Below, piece by piece: positions 25,305-34,978 of a DNA stretch of 64,000 nt (position 1 is the first letter of the stretch; each line of letters begins with the position of its first letter). Position numbers and translations under genes: made by a program. Source of the DNA: Falsihalocynthiibacter sp042445055 (GTDB taxonomy: Bacteria; Pseudomonadota; Alphaproteobacteria; Rhodobacterales; Rhodobacteraceae); assembly GCF_042445055.1 (NCBI RefSeq), contig NZ_CP170339.1, positions 1,860,001 to 1,924,000 of the forward strand. Reading direction: 5' to 3'. The notes below the pieces were generated by a model. It was not told where the DNA came from. It saw nothing but the letters and a program-made list of their open reading frames with translations, and did not search any database.

Positions 25305-26581
25305 GCGCTCTGCTCCTTGCTGCCCCAACATCTGGCGCGGGCAAGACAACGGTGACCTTGGGCCTTTTGCGGGCGTTGGCACGCCGCAATACAGGCGTCC
25401 GAGGGGCGAAGTCTGGCCCTGATTATATTGATCCTCGCTTTCACGAAGCCGCGACGGGCGCGCCCTGCATGAACCTTGACGCGTGGGCCATGACGCCTGA
25501 TCGCATTCGCAGCCTTGCCGCAGTTGATGCACCGTTGCTCATTGAGGGGGCGATGGGGTTGTTTGACGGTGCGCCGCCCGATGGCAAAGGTTCCAGCGCC
25601 GATATCGCGCGCATTCTCCGAGTTCCTGTCGTGCTGATCGTGGACGCAAGTAAAACCGCGCAGTCGATCGCGCCATTGGTCGCGGGCTTTGCCGGATTCG
25701 CAGCGGACGTGAAAATCGCGGGCGTCATTCTCAATCGGGTCGGATCCGAGCGCCATGAAATGATGTTGCGCCGCGCCTTGATGCCAGTTGGCATTCCAGT
25801 ATTGGGAGCAATCCCGCGCAGCGAAGCGCTCACGCGCGCCTCGCGTCATTTGGGGTTGGTTCAGGCGCGCGAACACCCCGATCTTGAGGCGTTCCTCGAC
25901 CAAGCGGCGGACACGATATCCGCCGCCGTTGATCTAGATGCGCTTATGGCTCTGGGCACCGGTCCGCGACTTGCGCAGAACACGCCACAGATGCCGCCAC
26001 CGGCACTACGCATCGCCATTGCACAGGATCAGGCCTTCGCGTTTTCCTATCCACATTTGCTGGCGGATTGGCGTGAACAAGGCGCGGAAATCCTTCCGTT
26101 CTCACCCCTCGCAGATGACTCTGTGCCAGAAGCGGATTTCATCTATCTTCCTGGTGGCTATCCCGAACTTCACGGCCAAACGCTTGCAAACGCGCAGGAA
26201 TTCAAGAAATCCATGAAGCAGGCAGCGGCAAGCGGGACGGTCATTTACGGTGAGTGCGGCGGGTATATGACCCTTGGGAAGTCCATAACTGACGCCGAGG
26301 GCCAGCAACATGAAATGCTCGGACTGCTGGATTTGGAGACAAGTTTCGCCACCCGCAAACTGCACCTTGGGTATCGTCAAGTCACGGCCACAGACGGCCC
26401 ATTTATCGGTACATACAACGCGCACGAATTTCACTATGCCACCACGCTCCATGCTCGTGGAACGCTGCTATTTACCGCCAAGGACGCCGAGGGCGCCACT
26501 CTCACGCCGATGGGATTGCAGCATCAGAATGTCTCGGGCTCTTTTGCCCATTTGATTGACCAAAGTAATGGTACAATTTAG
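25301..26581 (+). CDS. cobB: Cobyrinate a,c-diamide synthase
   Basis: ATP- and glutamine-dependent amidation of the a and c side chains of cobyrinate. 426 residues: the P-loop-like LLAAPTSGAGKTT at the N-terminus and a class I glutamine amidotransferase domain at the C-terminus with the catalytic cysteine in YGECGGYMTLG. It starts with TTG inside the cobA stop (TTGA), so its translation depends on cobA. No other cob gene follows; an unrelated-looking MFS gene comes next. Confidence 0.94.
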   Translation: MSALLLAAPTSGAGKTTVTLGLLRALARRNTGVRGAKSGPDYIDPRFHEAATGAPCMNLDAWAMTPDRIRSLAAVDAPLLIEGAMGLFDGAPPDGKGSSADIARILRVPVVLIVDASKTAQSIAPLVAGFAGFAADVKIAGVILNRVGSERHEMMLRRALMPVGIPVLGAIPRSEALTRASRHLGLVQAREHPDLEAFLDQAADTISAAVDLDALMALGTGPRLAQNTPQMPPPALRIAIAQDQAFAFSYPHLLADWREQGAEILPFSPLADDSVPEADFIYLPGGYPELHGQTLANAQEFKKSMKQAAASGTVIYGECGGYMTLGKSITDAEGQQHEMLGLLDLETSFATRKLHLGYRQVTATDGPFIGTYNAHEFHYATTLHARGTLLFTAKDAEGATLTPMGLQHQNVSGSFAHLIDQSNGTI

Positions 26582-26620
26582 GGGCTTTATGCTTGTGTCA
26601 TTCGCGTTTACGAATCTGGC

Positions 26621-27844
26621 ATGACCGAAGTTCAATCGCTCTCACGCGCCCGTAAGAATGTTATCGTACTTGTTGCTGCCCAAGCTATCTTGGGCGCCCA
26701 AATGTCGATGATTTTCACCTATGCGGGCCTGGCGGGTCAGAATATGGCGACAAATATCTGCTTTGCGACGCTGCCAATCTCGATGATTGTACTTGGGTCG
26801 ATGCTCGCGGCCTCTCCGCTTTCTTCGATTATGCAGCGCTTTGGTCGGCGCGTTGGCTTCTTCGTAGGCGCATTTGGCGGGATGCTAGGCGCTAGCGTTA
26901 GTGCGTATGGCCTCTATGCAGGGTCGTTCGCGCTCTTGTTGCTGGGGAGTTTGATCACCGGCGTTTATATGTCGTCTCAGGGTTTCTTTCGCTTTGCAGC
27001 GGTGGACACAGCCCCTGAACATTTTCGCGCTAAGGCGATTTCATGGGTAATGGCTGGCGGTTTGATATCGGCCTTTATTGGCCCGCAACTGGGGAAAATG
27101 ACGGTCGACAGCACGGCGATTCCATTCATGGGCGTGTACCTGTCGGTGGTCGTTCTGAACCTGATCGGCTCGCTGCTGTTCCTCTTTCTCGACATCCCCA
27201 AGCCCCCCGCACCCGCAGAAGGCGCCGTGAGGGGCCGTACACGCTGGGAGATGATCAAGACCCCGCGTATCCTTGTGGCGGTGATTTGCGGCATGGTTTC
27301 TTATGCGCTGATGAACCTTGTGATGACTTCAACTCCACTCGCGGTGGTTGGCTGTGGATTCGGCAATGATGCGGCGGCGGATGTTGTCACGGGCCACGTC
27401 GTTGCGATGTTCGCGCCCAGCTTCTTTACTGGTCACCTGATCGCACGCTTCGGCGTTGAAAAGATTGTTGCGACGGGCCTTGCGATCCTTGCGATGGCGG
27501 GTGTCGTGGCGCTTTCCGGGGTTGAGCTGAGCAACTTCTTTATTGCGCTTATCCTGCTGGGTATCGGCTGGAATTTTGGCTTTATCGGCGCAACAACAAT
27601 GCTCGCGACAGCGCACACCCCAGAGGAGCGCGGACGTATGCAGGGGCTGAACGATATGATCGTTTTCGGATTTGTGACGCTCGCATCCCTCGCATCCGGC
27701 AGCTTGATGAATTGCTCGGGCGGAACAGCGGTTGAGGGCTGGACAAGTGTAAACATCGCGATGATCCCGTTCCTTGCTCTCGCAGGTAGCGCTCTCATCT
27801 GGTTGGTGATGCAGCCCAAGGATGCAAGCGTCGAGGCGGGCTAA
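26621..27844 (+). CDS. MFS transporter
   Basis: A 407-residue transporter with about twelve hydrophobic segments and the major facilitator loop MQRFGRRVGFFVGAF between segments 2 and 3. The late segment HTPEERGRMQGLNDMIVFG recurs in a bacterial MFS subgroup of unknown substrate. It follows cobB by 39 bases and could be cotranscribed, but nothing marks it as a corrinoid transporter. It shares its stop with the opposite gene through CTAA. Confidence 0.85.
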   Translation: MTEVQSLSRARKNVIVLVAAQAILGAQMSMIFTYAGLAGQNMATNICFATLPISMIVLGSMLAASPLSSIMQRFGRRVGFFVGAFGGMLGASVSAYGLYAGSFALLLLGSLITGVYMSSQGFFRFAAVDTAPEHFRAKAISWVMAGGLISAFIGPQLGKMTVDSTAIPFMGVYLSVVVLNLIGSLLFLFLDIPKPPAPAEGAVRGRTRWEMIKTPRILVAVICGMVSYALMNLVMTSTPLAVVGCGFGNDAAADVVTGHVVAMFAPSFFTGHLIARFGVEKIVATGLAILAMAGVVALSGVELSNFFIALILLGIGWNFGFIGATTMLATAHTPEERGRMQGLNDMIVFGFVTLASLASGSLMNCSGGTAVEGWTSVNIAMIPFLALAGSALIWLVMQPKDASVEAG

Positions 27845-28608
27845 TACCGTCCCAGCATCGACAGCCGCATCAAACGAAGCTTGCGCGATAACTCGGGCAA
27901 ATAATGCGCTCCATCTCCGACGCGCCCTGGCGATTTGATTGCGAGGTTCAAGAGGGGTTCTGCTTGCCATCCCCACCGCAACGCGGGCGCCAGTTTGCGT
28001 GGTGGTTTAGCCGACTTTAGCCGTTTCAGGGCATCCTGTGCGAGGGTTTGCACCCCTTCGGGGCGGCCATCAAGCAGTGGAATTTTGCCGCGCTCCACAA
28101 GGTCGGCCACCGCCGCTAACCAATTCGCAACCCCAACGCCATAGGCATAATCACGCACGGAACGCTCATCCGCAGGCTGAGCTCCAAGGGTCTGGCACGC
28201 GGCCCAAAGGAGATGGCCGGACGTATGATCCATATAGCCGTCGAAATCATCCTGATCCTCAAATGGTTCACTATACGCGTCCCAGCGCCGCGCTTCGGCC
28301 ATTTCGTCGAGGAGCGTTGGCGATATTCCGTGATGGGTCACCAAATGAGCCAGAGACTCGGTGATCTCGTGAGAGCGGGGCACGCTGCCCTGCCCCAATT
28401 CCTCAACCAGATCACGCCACCACTGAAGGCGCATTTCCGCGATCATTGGCTCTTTGCTCGCCCAAGGCGCGCGCGCAAGCTCAAGGTTGTATGCCGCCAT
28501 CGCAAATAATCCCCCCCGCAATTCGGGGGCCGCGGCCATCGTTGCAAGGAAACGATCTGGATCGCCCTTTTCAACAAGCGCCGCCGAAGCCGTATAGTCT
28601 ATGCTCAT
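27841..28608 (-). CDS. Squalene/phytoene synthase-like protein
   Basis: A 255-residue all-helical protein of the squalene/phytoene synthase superfamily. The first acidic motif survives only in part (MRLQWWRDLVEEL), and I do not see the second DxxxD motif with its usual spacing, so prenyl condensation is doubtful. It is closer to the NDUFAF6-like branch, whose eukaryotic members assist complex I assembly. ATG 28608 overlaps the cimA stop (ATGA); it is the third gene of cysS-cimA-this gene. Confidence 0.8.
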   Translation of the reverse strand: MSIDYTASAALVEKGDPDRFLATMAAAPELRGGLFAMAAYNLELARAPWASKEPMIAEMRLQWWRDLVEELGQGSVPRSHEITESLAHLVTHHGISPTLLDEMAEARRWDAYSEPFEDQDDFDGYMDHTSGHLLWAACQTLGAQPADERSVRDYAYGVGVANWLAAVADLVERGKIPLLDGRPEGVQTLAQDALKRLKSAKPPRKLAPALRWGWQAEPLLNLAIKSPGRVGDGAHYLPELSRKLRLMRLSMLGRY

Positions 28609-30224
28609 GTTCGTTTCACGTCCCGAACCAGCTTCCACACGATCGCATCAAGAAGCGCCTCAAAGCTTGCGTCCACGATGTTTGACGATGCCCCAACAGT
28701 AGACCAACGCCGCCCCGCGCCGTCCTCGCTGTCGATGACTACGCGCGTTACGGCCTCGGTGCCGCCGTTGGTTATGCGGACCTTGTAGTCGACAAGGCGC
28801 ATATCGTCGATAATCTCTTGGTAAGGTCCGAGGTCTTTGCGCAATGCCAACATGAGCGCATTAACCGGCCCGCGATCAACGCCACTTTCGTCCATTGAAT
28901 CGCTCACAGACATCCGCTTTTCGCCGTTGATTTTCACAACGACTACTGCCTCCGAAAGGCTAATCATCTGGTTGCGTTTGTTCTTGCGGCGCTCAACGTT
29001 CACCTTGAAACGCTTTACCTCAAAGAAGTCCGGCAGTAGCCCCAATTCGCGGCGTGCGAGCAATTCGAAGCTGGCTTGGGCCACGTCAAAGGAATAACCG
29101 CGATCCTCTCGTTCTTTGATAACCTCAAGGATACGCGCAAGGGCCGGATTTTTGGCGTCCACTTCAAGCCCTGCGCCCGCAAGGCGGCTACGCAGATTGC
29201 TTTGCCCCGCTTGGTTGGACATCGGAATGATACGCGTGTTGCCGACGGTTGATGGTTCAATATGCTCATAAGTCGTCGGATCCTTGAGGATCGCCGAAGC
29301 ATGAAGCCCTGCCTTGTGCGCGAACGCACTTGCACCGACGTAGGGCGCTTGGCGCGCTGGAACGCGGTTGAGGATATCGTCCAAGGTGCGGCTTAGCTTG
29401 GTCAGGCCCGAGAGTTTCGACAACTCAATGCCGGTTTCGAACCGATCAGGATAATCACCCTTGAGCAGGAGTGTCGGGATCAAAGTCGTAAGGTTCGCGT
29501 TGCCACAGCGCTCGCCAAGGCCGTTCAGCGTTCCTTGGACTTGGCGCACGCCAGCATCAATCGCGGCAAGGCTCCCTGCGATGGCATTTTCGGTGTCGTT
29601 ATGCGTGTGGATGCCCAATTGTTCACCCGGAATGCCCGCGGCAATGACCTCGTGGACGATTTTGCCGATTTCGGCGGGAAGCGTGCCGCCGTTTGTATCG
29701 CAAAGCACGATCCAGCGCGCCCCTGCGTCCAGTGCGGCCTTCAGGCACTCGAGGGCGTAGTCTGGGTTGGCTTTGTAACCGTCAAAGAAATGCTCCGCGT
29801 CATAGAGCGCCTCGCGCCCCTGCCCGACGATATGCCCGACCGAGGCCGATATATTTTGGATATTTTCAGCAAGAGGAATATTCAACGCGCGGGTTACGTG
29901 GAAGTCGTGGCTTTTGCCAACAAGGCACACGGCGGAAGTTCCTGCGTTCATCACTGCGGCGAGCACTTCGTCGTTGGCCGCGCTGCGTCCGCTGCGTTTG
30001 GTCATGCCAAAGGCGGTCATGGTGGCGCGTGTTGTTGGGGCGGCTTCGAAGAAGGCGCTGTCGGTGGGGTTGGCGCCGGGCCATCCGCCTTCGATATAGT
30101 CGACCCCCAGATCATCAAGAGCGTTCGCTATTTTGATTTTCTCGTCGGTCGAGAACTGAACCCCTTGGGTTTGTTGCCCATCGCGCAGGGTTGTGTCGTA
30201 GATATAGAGGCGTGTTTTACTCAT
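28605..30224 (-). CDS. cimA: (R)-citramalate synthase
   Basis: Condenses pyruvate with acetyl-CoA to citramalate, opening a threonine-independent route to 2-oxobutyrate and isoleucine. 539 residues: a HMGL-like barrel with YDTTLRDGQQTQGVQF and, later, GIHTHNDTENAIA (metal-binding HxH), GTLNGLGERCGNANL, and a C-terminal LeuA dimerisation domain (about 395-530). Length and the first motif favour CimA over 2-isopropylmalate synthase. It overlaps cysS by four bases. Confidence 0.92.
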   Translation of the reverse strand: MSKTRLYIYDTTLRDGQQTQGVQFSTDEKIKIANALDDLGVDYIEGGWPGANPTDSAFFEAAPTTRATMTAFGMTKRSGRSAANDEVLAAVMNAGTSAVCLVGKSHDFHVTRALNIPLAENIQNISASVGHIVGQGREALYDAEHFFDGYKANPDYALECLKAALDAGARWIVLCDTNGGTLPAEIGKIVHEVIAAGIPGEQLGIHTHNDTENAIAGSLAAIDAGVRQVQGTLNGLGERCGNANLTTLIPTLLLKGDYPDRFETGIELSKLSGLTKLSRTLDDILNRVPARQAPYVGASAFAHKAGLHASAILKDPTTYEHIEPSTVGNTRIIPMSNQAGQSNLRSRLAGAGLEVDAKNPALARILEVIKEREDRGYSFDVAQASFELLARRELGLLPDFFEVKRFKVNVERRKNKRNQMISLSEAVVVVKINGEKRMSVSDSMDESGVDRGPVNALMLALRKDLGPYQEIIDDMRLVDYKVRITNGGTEAVTRVVIDSEDGAGRRWSTVGASSNIVDASFEALLDAIVWKLVRDVKRT

Positions 30225-31579
30225 TGTAGTGCCTCCAGCTTGGCGGCATCAAAGCCCGCGCCGACGGCAAGTTTAACCCCCTCGCGAGACATCTGCACTT
30301 CTACGCCAGCATCAAGCAAGGCTGTTTTGAGGCGATCGACCTCCGAGAAGTCCTTGGTTTCCATCGCCTTGGCGCGGGCGTCTGTTAGCATGACTTCAAA
30401 GCTGCTTAAGTCTGCCTGACCCCATGCGAGATCATCCCCTAGCAATCCGAGAAGTGCGCCAGTCGCCAAAAGTTCGGCTGCCGCCCCTTCGCTTGCCAGC
30501 TTGTGCATCACAGTGATTGCACCCGCCGTGTTCAGATCATCGGCAAGGGCTGCGATGGCCTCGGGGGCCGCGTTGGCGGCGGGGTCGATCCCCGCTGTCA
30601 GCGCCCGCCACTTGCGCAGGGTTGTTTCTGCTTCTGAGCGTTTCTTTTCTGTCCAGTCCATCGGCTTGCGATAATGGGTCGAGAGCATCACAAAGCGAAT
30701 GACCTCACCCGCGACGCCCTGATCCAGCAGGTCGCGGACCGTGAAAAAGTTCCCCAAGCTCTTGGACATCTTCTTGCCTTCGACCTGAAGCATCTCATTG
30801 TGCAGCCAGACATTGGCAAATTCGCCTTCGGGGTGTGCGCAGCAGCTTTGGGCGACTTCGTTTTCGTGGTGCGGGAACATTAGGTCGTTGCCTCCGCCGT
30901 GAATGTCAAAGCTCGCGCCCAATAGTTCATAGGCCATTGCGGAACATTCAATGTGCCAACCCGGACGTCCGTATCCCCATGGGCTTTCCCAACCTGGTGT
31001 TTTGGCGTCAGATGGTTTCCACAGCACAAAATCCATCGGGTTCCGTTTGTAGGGCGCAACCTCTACACGTGCGCCCGCGATCATATCGTCGATCGAACGC
31101 CCAGAGAGTGCGCCATAATTCTTGTAGCTTTCGACCGCAAAGAGAACATGACCCTCGGCGGCATAGGCATGACCGCTCTCGATCAGGCCCTCAATCATGG
31201 TGATCATTTGGGGGATAAACTCTGTGGCGCGCGGCATTTTGTCTGGATCGGCGGCACCTACTGCGCGCATATCATCAAGGAACCAGCCAATCGTTTCGTC
31301 ACAGATGTCCCCAATCGAGCGGTCTGTTTCGGCGGCGCGCGCGTTAATCTTATCGTCAACATCGGTGAAGTTGCGCACGTATGTCACTTGCTCCGCACCA
31401 TAGACCAACCGCAAGAGACGCTGCAAAACGTCAAACACAATCACAGGCCGCGCGTTCCCCAAATGCGCCCGATCATAAACCGTCGGTCCGCACACATACA
31501 TCCGTACATTTTCCGGATTAATCGGCGTGAACACCTCTTTTTGGCGGGTTTTCGTATTGTGTAGTTTTATCTCAACCAT
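30221..31579 (-). CDS. cysS: Cysteine--tRNA ligase
   Basis: Charges tRNA-Cys. 452 residues with the zinc and HIGH region VCGPTVYDRAHLGNARP, the second zinc segment GWHIECSAM, HENEVAQS, and the KMSKS loop KKMSKSLGNF. All catalytic motifs are intact. It is the first gene of a tightly overlapping three-gene set with cimA. Confidence 0.96.
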   Translation of the reverse strand: MVEIKLHNTKTRQKEVFTPINPENVRMYVCGPTVYDRAHLGNARPVIVFDVLQRLLRLVYGAEQVTYVRNFTDVDDKINARAAETDRSIGDICDETIGWFLDDMRAVGAADPDKMPRATEFIPQMITMIEGLIESGHAYAAEGHVLFAVESYKNYGALSGRSIDDMIAGARVEVAPYKRNPMDFVLWKPSDAKTPGWESPWGYGRPGWHIECSAMAYELLGASFDIHGGGNDLMFPHHENEVAQSCCAHPEGEFANVWLHNEMLQVEGKKMSKSLGNFFTVRDLLDQGVAGEVIRFVMLSTHYRKPMDWTEKKRSEAETTLRKWRALTAGIDPAANAAPEAIAALADDLNTAGAITVMHKLASEGAAAELLATGALLGLLGDDLAWGQADLSSFEVMLTDARAKAMETKDFSEVDRLKTALLDAGVEVQMSREGVKLAVGAGFDAAKLEALQ

Positions 31580-31743
31580 TGGGTCCTCACGCGGATGCTT
31601 GACGCGGGCATATCAACTTTGGTTTCGATTGGAAATGAGAAGAAGCCCGCTAACGATGTTAGGCAGGAATACAAATGCAAATAATTGTGCAGTTTTTACT
31701 CATAGATGCCTTGTAACAACTTGATCTGCATATGCCAAGCCGC

Positions 31744-31772
31744 TTGACGCCCGTATCGCAGGTTCCCTACGC
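31744..31772 (+). promoter_or_regulatory. Possible promoter of the PEP-mutase-family gene
   Basis: TTGACG at 31744-31749 and CTACGC at 31767-31772 have a 17-base spacer, 25 bases before the start codon. The -35 box is good and the -10 box poor. Confidence 0.35.
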
Positions 31773-31797
31773 TGCGCCGACCAATGGAGGGAATCCG

Positions 31798-32601
31798 ATG
31801 TCTGATCATGCTGCTACGTTCCGTGCGCTTCACGTAAGGGGCGCCCCGTTTATTCTAGCGAATGCGTGGGATATCGGTTCGGCCAAGATGCTTCAGAACC
31901 TTGGCGCCCAAGCGATTGCGACCTCCTCGGCGGCGCATGCATTTACTTTGGGAAAACCGGATGGCGTCAAACGAGACGAAGCGCTGACGCATGCGCAGGA
32001 CCTTATCGCGGCGGTCGACATTCCCGTTTCGGGGGATTTTGAAAACGGGTTTGGCGAAACGCCTGATGAGGTTGCCGAAACCGTTCGCCTTGCAGGTGAA
32101 ATCGGCCTTGCTGGCATCTGTATTGAGGATATCGCCCTACCCGCCACATCCGCATACGAACCAGAGCTGGCCTATGAACGTATCCGAGCGGCCGCGTTCG
32201 CCGCGCGCGCACTATCCAATGACTTCTTTCTGGTTGCTCGTGCTGATGGGATTCTGCGTGGGGAGTATGATCAGGCAGAAGCCCTGCGCCGTGTGAAGAG
32301 TTTTGAAGAAGCCGGTGCCGATGGAATATATGTTCCCTTGCCCGCAAGCTGGGATGATCTGGCCGAGATTTGCGCGGCGACGACCTTACCTGTCAATGCG
32401 CTTGCGGCGGGCGAGTTTACTCAACGCCGCCTCTCTGAATTCGCGGCAATCGGTGTTGCGCGGGTATCGCTCGGGTCGTCGCTGGCGCGGGTAACGCAGC
32501 GCGCGATATTTGACACGGCAAATGCGATGCTTCAGGAAGGGGATTTTTCGCCTCTTGCTCAAGGAATAGCGGGTAGCAAAATCGACGCCCTACTGGAATA
32601 G
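31798..32601 (+). CDS. Isocitrate lyase/PEP mutase family protein
   Basis: A 267-residue barrel enzyme of the isocitrate lyase/PEP mutase superfamily. SGDFENGFG supplies metal-binding acidic residues, and ICIEDIA plus VARADGILRG give later conserved segments. The lyase cysteine motif of true isocitrate lyases (KKCGH) is absent, so it is likely a carbon-carbon or carbon-phosphorus lyase acting on another small acid. ATG 31798 follows a strong site (GGAGGG); the frame is open back to 31732. The decarboxylase gene follows 15 bases later. Confidence 0.85.
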   Translation: MSDHAATFRALHVRGAPFILANAWDIGSAKMLQNLGAQAIATSSAAHAFTLGKPDGVKRDEALTHAQDLIAAVDIPVSGDFENGFGETPDEVAETVRLAGEIGLAGICIEDIALPATSAYEPELAYERIRAAAFAARALSNDFFLVARADGILRGEYDQAEALRRVKSFEEAGADGIYVPLPASWDDLAEICAATTLPVNALAAGEFTQRRLSEFAAIGVARVSLGSSLARVTQRAIFDTANAMLQEGDFSPLAQGIAGSKIDALLE

Positions 32602-32616
32602 ACAGAAAGCCAATTC

Positions 32617-33999
32617 ATGAACCACGACGAACTCGCCCATTGGTCCAAAATCGCAGCAGACTGGGCGCGCGACTATCACGCCAATCTGCGCGATGCTCCT
32701 GTGCGGCCCAATATCACGCCGGGTGAAATCAAGGCACAACTTCCCAAAACGGCACCGGACACGCCCGAAGAAATCAGACGCATTTTTGCTGATTTTGAGC
32801 GTCTGGTCCCCGGAGCCACCACCCATTGGCAGCACCCGCGCTTCTTTGCCTATTTTCCCGCCAACGCCTCTCCGGCGTCTATGCTTGCCGAGCAACTGGC
32901 CAATGCGATCGCGGGGCAAGCGATGCTCTGGCAGACTGCTCCTGCGGCAAATGAAATCGAGGCAGTCATGATCGATTGGCTCTTGGATGCATTGGGATTA
33001 CCCGAAACGTTCACCGGCACGATCCATGACAGCGCCACGACCGCGACACTTTCGGCCATTCTGACAATGCGAGAGCGTGCTTTGGACTGGGCTGGCAATT
33101 CTCAGGGGTTGACCAATCAACCCCGCTTGCGAATTTACGCCTCGGCCGAGACGCACAGCTCGGTGGACAAGGGTATTCGGATTGCGGGGATCGGTCAGCA
33201 GAACCTCGTCAAAATTCCGACAACGGCGGATCACGGTATGGATCCTGTCGCACTTGATGCGGCGATCAAGGCGGATATCGCGGCGGGGTTCTTGCCCGCG
33301 GGGGTTGTGCTTTGTACGGGCGGTACGTCCATCGGGGCCTGTGATCCGATTGCCGATTGTGTGAGGGTTGCCAAATCTCACAACCTCTTTACCCACGTCG
33401 ATGCAGCATGGGCGGGAAGCGCGATGATCTGCCCTGAGTTCCGCACACTTTGGGATGGGGTTGAGGGCGCAGACTCCGTTGTTTTCAACCCTCATAAATG
33501 GCTAGGAGTACAGTTTGATTGCGCGGTTCAGTTTATGCCTGACCCCACTGCGCAAATACAAACGCTTGGCTTGCGGCCCGAATACCTTAAAACGCAAAAC
33601 CAAGACGATATCGTTAACTACAACGAATGGACGGTTCCGCTCGGTCGGCGATTTCGTGCACTCAAGATTTGGTTCACACTTCGTGCTTATGGCCTTGAGG
33701 GGCTGCGCGAGCGTATTCGCAACCACGTGCGCTGGGCACTTGAGGCACGCGAGGCGATCGCCGAGATCGACGGTTGCATCCTCACAACGGAGCCGCGGCT
33801 GTCGCTCTTTACCTTCGCCTATCGCGATGACGTTGAAACAGCCGCATTGCTTGAGCGCATAAACAATGACGGGCGGATTTATCTGACTCAAACCACCCAT
33901 CACGGGAAGTTCGTTATCCGTGTTCAAGTCGGCCAATTTGACTGTACCCGCGACGACGTGATGATGATCCCGCAAGTCATCCGCGAGCTCACGGGTTGA
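32617..33999 (+). CDS. Group II PLP-dependent decarboxylase
   Basis: A 460-residue enzyme of the aromatic-L-amino-acid decarboxylase family. The PLP lysine lies in NPHKWLG (Lys294), HVDAAWAGS has the cofactor aspartate, and the opening THWQHPRFFAYFPAN is typical of the aromatic amino acid branch. It would decarboxylate an amino acid such as tryptophan, tyrosine or phenylalanine; the exact substrate is open. It forms a likely pair with the upstream lyase gene. Confidence 0.9.
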   Translation: MNHDELAHWSKIAADWARDYHANLRDAPVRPNITPGEIKAQLPKTAPDTPEEIRRIFADFERLVPGATTHWQHPRFFAYFPANASPASMLAEQLANAIAGQAMLWQTAPAANEIEAVMIDWLLDALGLPETFTGTIHDSATTATLSAILTMRERALDWAGNSQGLTNQPRLRIYASAETHSSVDKGIRIAGIGQQNLVKIPTTADHGMDPVALDAAIKADIAAGFLPAGVVLCTGGTSIGACDPIADCVRVAKSHNLFTHVDAAWAGSAMICPEFRTLWDGVEGADSVVFNPHKWLGVQFDCAVQFMPDPTAQIQTLGLRPEYLKTQNQDDIVNYNEWTVPLGRRFRALKIWFTLRAYGLEGLRERIRNHVRWALEAREAIAEIDGCILTTEPRLSLFTFAYRDDVETAALLERINNDGRIYLTQTTHHGKFVIRVQVGQFDCTRDDVMMIPQVIRELTG

Positions 34000-34048
34000 T
34001 TTACGCCCTGTCTTTTCTACACTCCGAGAACAGGAGAGAGAGGACTTA

Positions 34049-34921
34049 ATGCAACGAATTGCACGGATTATCGTTACGGTTTCACTGTTATTGAGTGCGG
34101 GTATAGCCGCACGCGCGCAGGAATTCCCTGTGCCGGACGATCCTTATGTGAACGATTATGCCGCCATGCTCTCGAAGGAAACCGAGGACACCCTCAGGCG
34201 CAAGCTCGACTATCTCAAGCAGGACACAGGCATAGAGATGAGCGTCCTTACGATCACAAGCATGGCGAGCTTTGGTGATTGGGAAGATATAGCGGAATTC
34301 GCAACGGCGACCTTCAATGATTGGGGTATTGGCGACCCCGAGTTGAACGACGGTTTGCTTATGATGATCGCCAAGAACGACAGGGTATTCCGCATCGTCG
34401 TCGGGAGCGGTTACCCCCCTGTTTACGATGACATTTCCGAGGATATCATCCAGTTCTATATGGAACCCGCATTCAAGGATGGGGATTTTGACGACGGCGT
34501 TCTGGATGGCGCACAAAAGATGATAGAGCTTATTGCCTTGCGCCACATGAGCGGGGACGAGCCACCAGCTCGATCACGCCGCGAAAACCACGGGCCGCGC
34601 ATCGCCTTGGCGCTTTTTACCGCGTTCTTCGGGACGGCAATTGCGGCGGCGATATTCGGTCCGAAAATCTCGAACTACCGCTTTGCCCGCAAACCCTGTC
34701 CAAGCTGTGGCCAAACTGGAATGGAGCGAACTTCAGCCACGCTAGAGCCTGCAACAAGGACGGCAAACGGCCAAGGTGAAACAACGATCAGTTGTCCGAA
34801 CTGCGATTATCAATCGGTAGACAGCTACTCCATCCCGCGGATTTCCACACGTCGCAGCAGTGGTCGTTCAAGCTTTAGCGGCGGTAGCAGTTCTGGTGGT
34901 GGCGCTTCTGGCCGCTGGTAG
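34049..34921 (+). CDS. TPM-domain (YgcG-like) membrane protein
   Basis: A 290-residue protein with a signal peptide (about 1-23, ending ARAQ) and an extracytoplasmic TPM domain (about 28-165: VNDYAAMLS, DTGIEMSVLTI, NDGLLMMIAKNDR). A membrane segment near 185-208 follows. The cytoplasmic tail has two CxxC pairs (CPSCGQ and CPNCDY), a likely zinc ribbon, and ends in a Ser/Gly-rich stretch. The family is linked to phosphatase-like activity or membrane-protein quality control; the role here is unknown. Confidence 0.85.
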   Translation: MQRIARIIVTVSLLLSAGIAARAQEFPVPDDPYVNDYAAMLSKETEDTLRRKLDYLKQDTGIEMSVLTITSMASFGDWEDIAEFATATFNDWGIGDPELNDGLLMMIAKNDRVFRIVVGSGYPPVYDDISEDIIQFYMEPAFKDGDFDDGVLDGAQKMIELIALRHMSGDEPPARSRRENHGPRIALALFTAFFGTAIAAAIFGPKISNYRFARKPCPSCGQTGMERTSATLEPATRTANGQGETTISCPNCDYQSVDSYSIPRISTRRSSGRSSFSGGSSSGGGASGRW

Positions 34922-34943
34922 GGGTTGATTTCTGCAGGCAAGT

Positions 34944-34961
34944 ATTGAACACTCGTTCAAT
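34944..34961. promoter_or_regulatory. Inverted repeat before the SDR gene
   Basis: ATTGAAC and GTTCAAT are perfect seven-base arms around ACTC, 17 bases before the start codon at 34979. This looks like an operator of a TetR-type regulator. No regulator gene is adjacent, so the assignment is tentative. Confidence 0.45.
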
Positions 34962-34978
34962 TACTAATGGAGGGGCAA

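Noticed and set aside
31650..31662. CTAACGATGTTAG as a second carbon-control operator
   Set aside because: The centre is not symmetric and differs from the zwf palindrome, so chance is likely.
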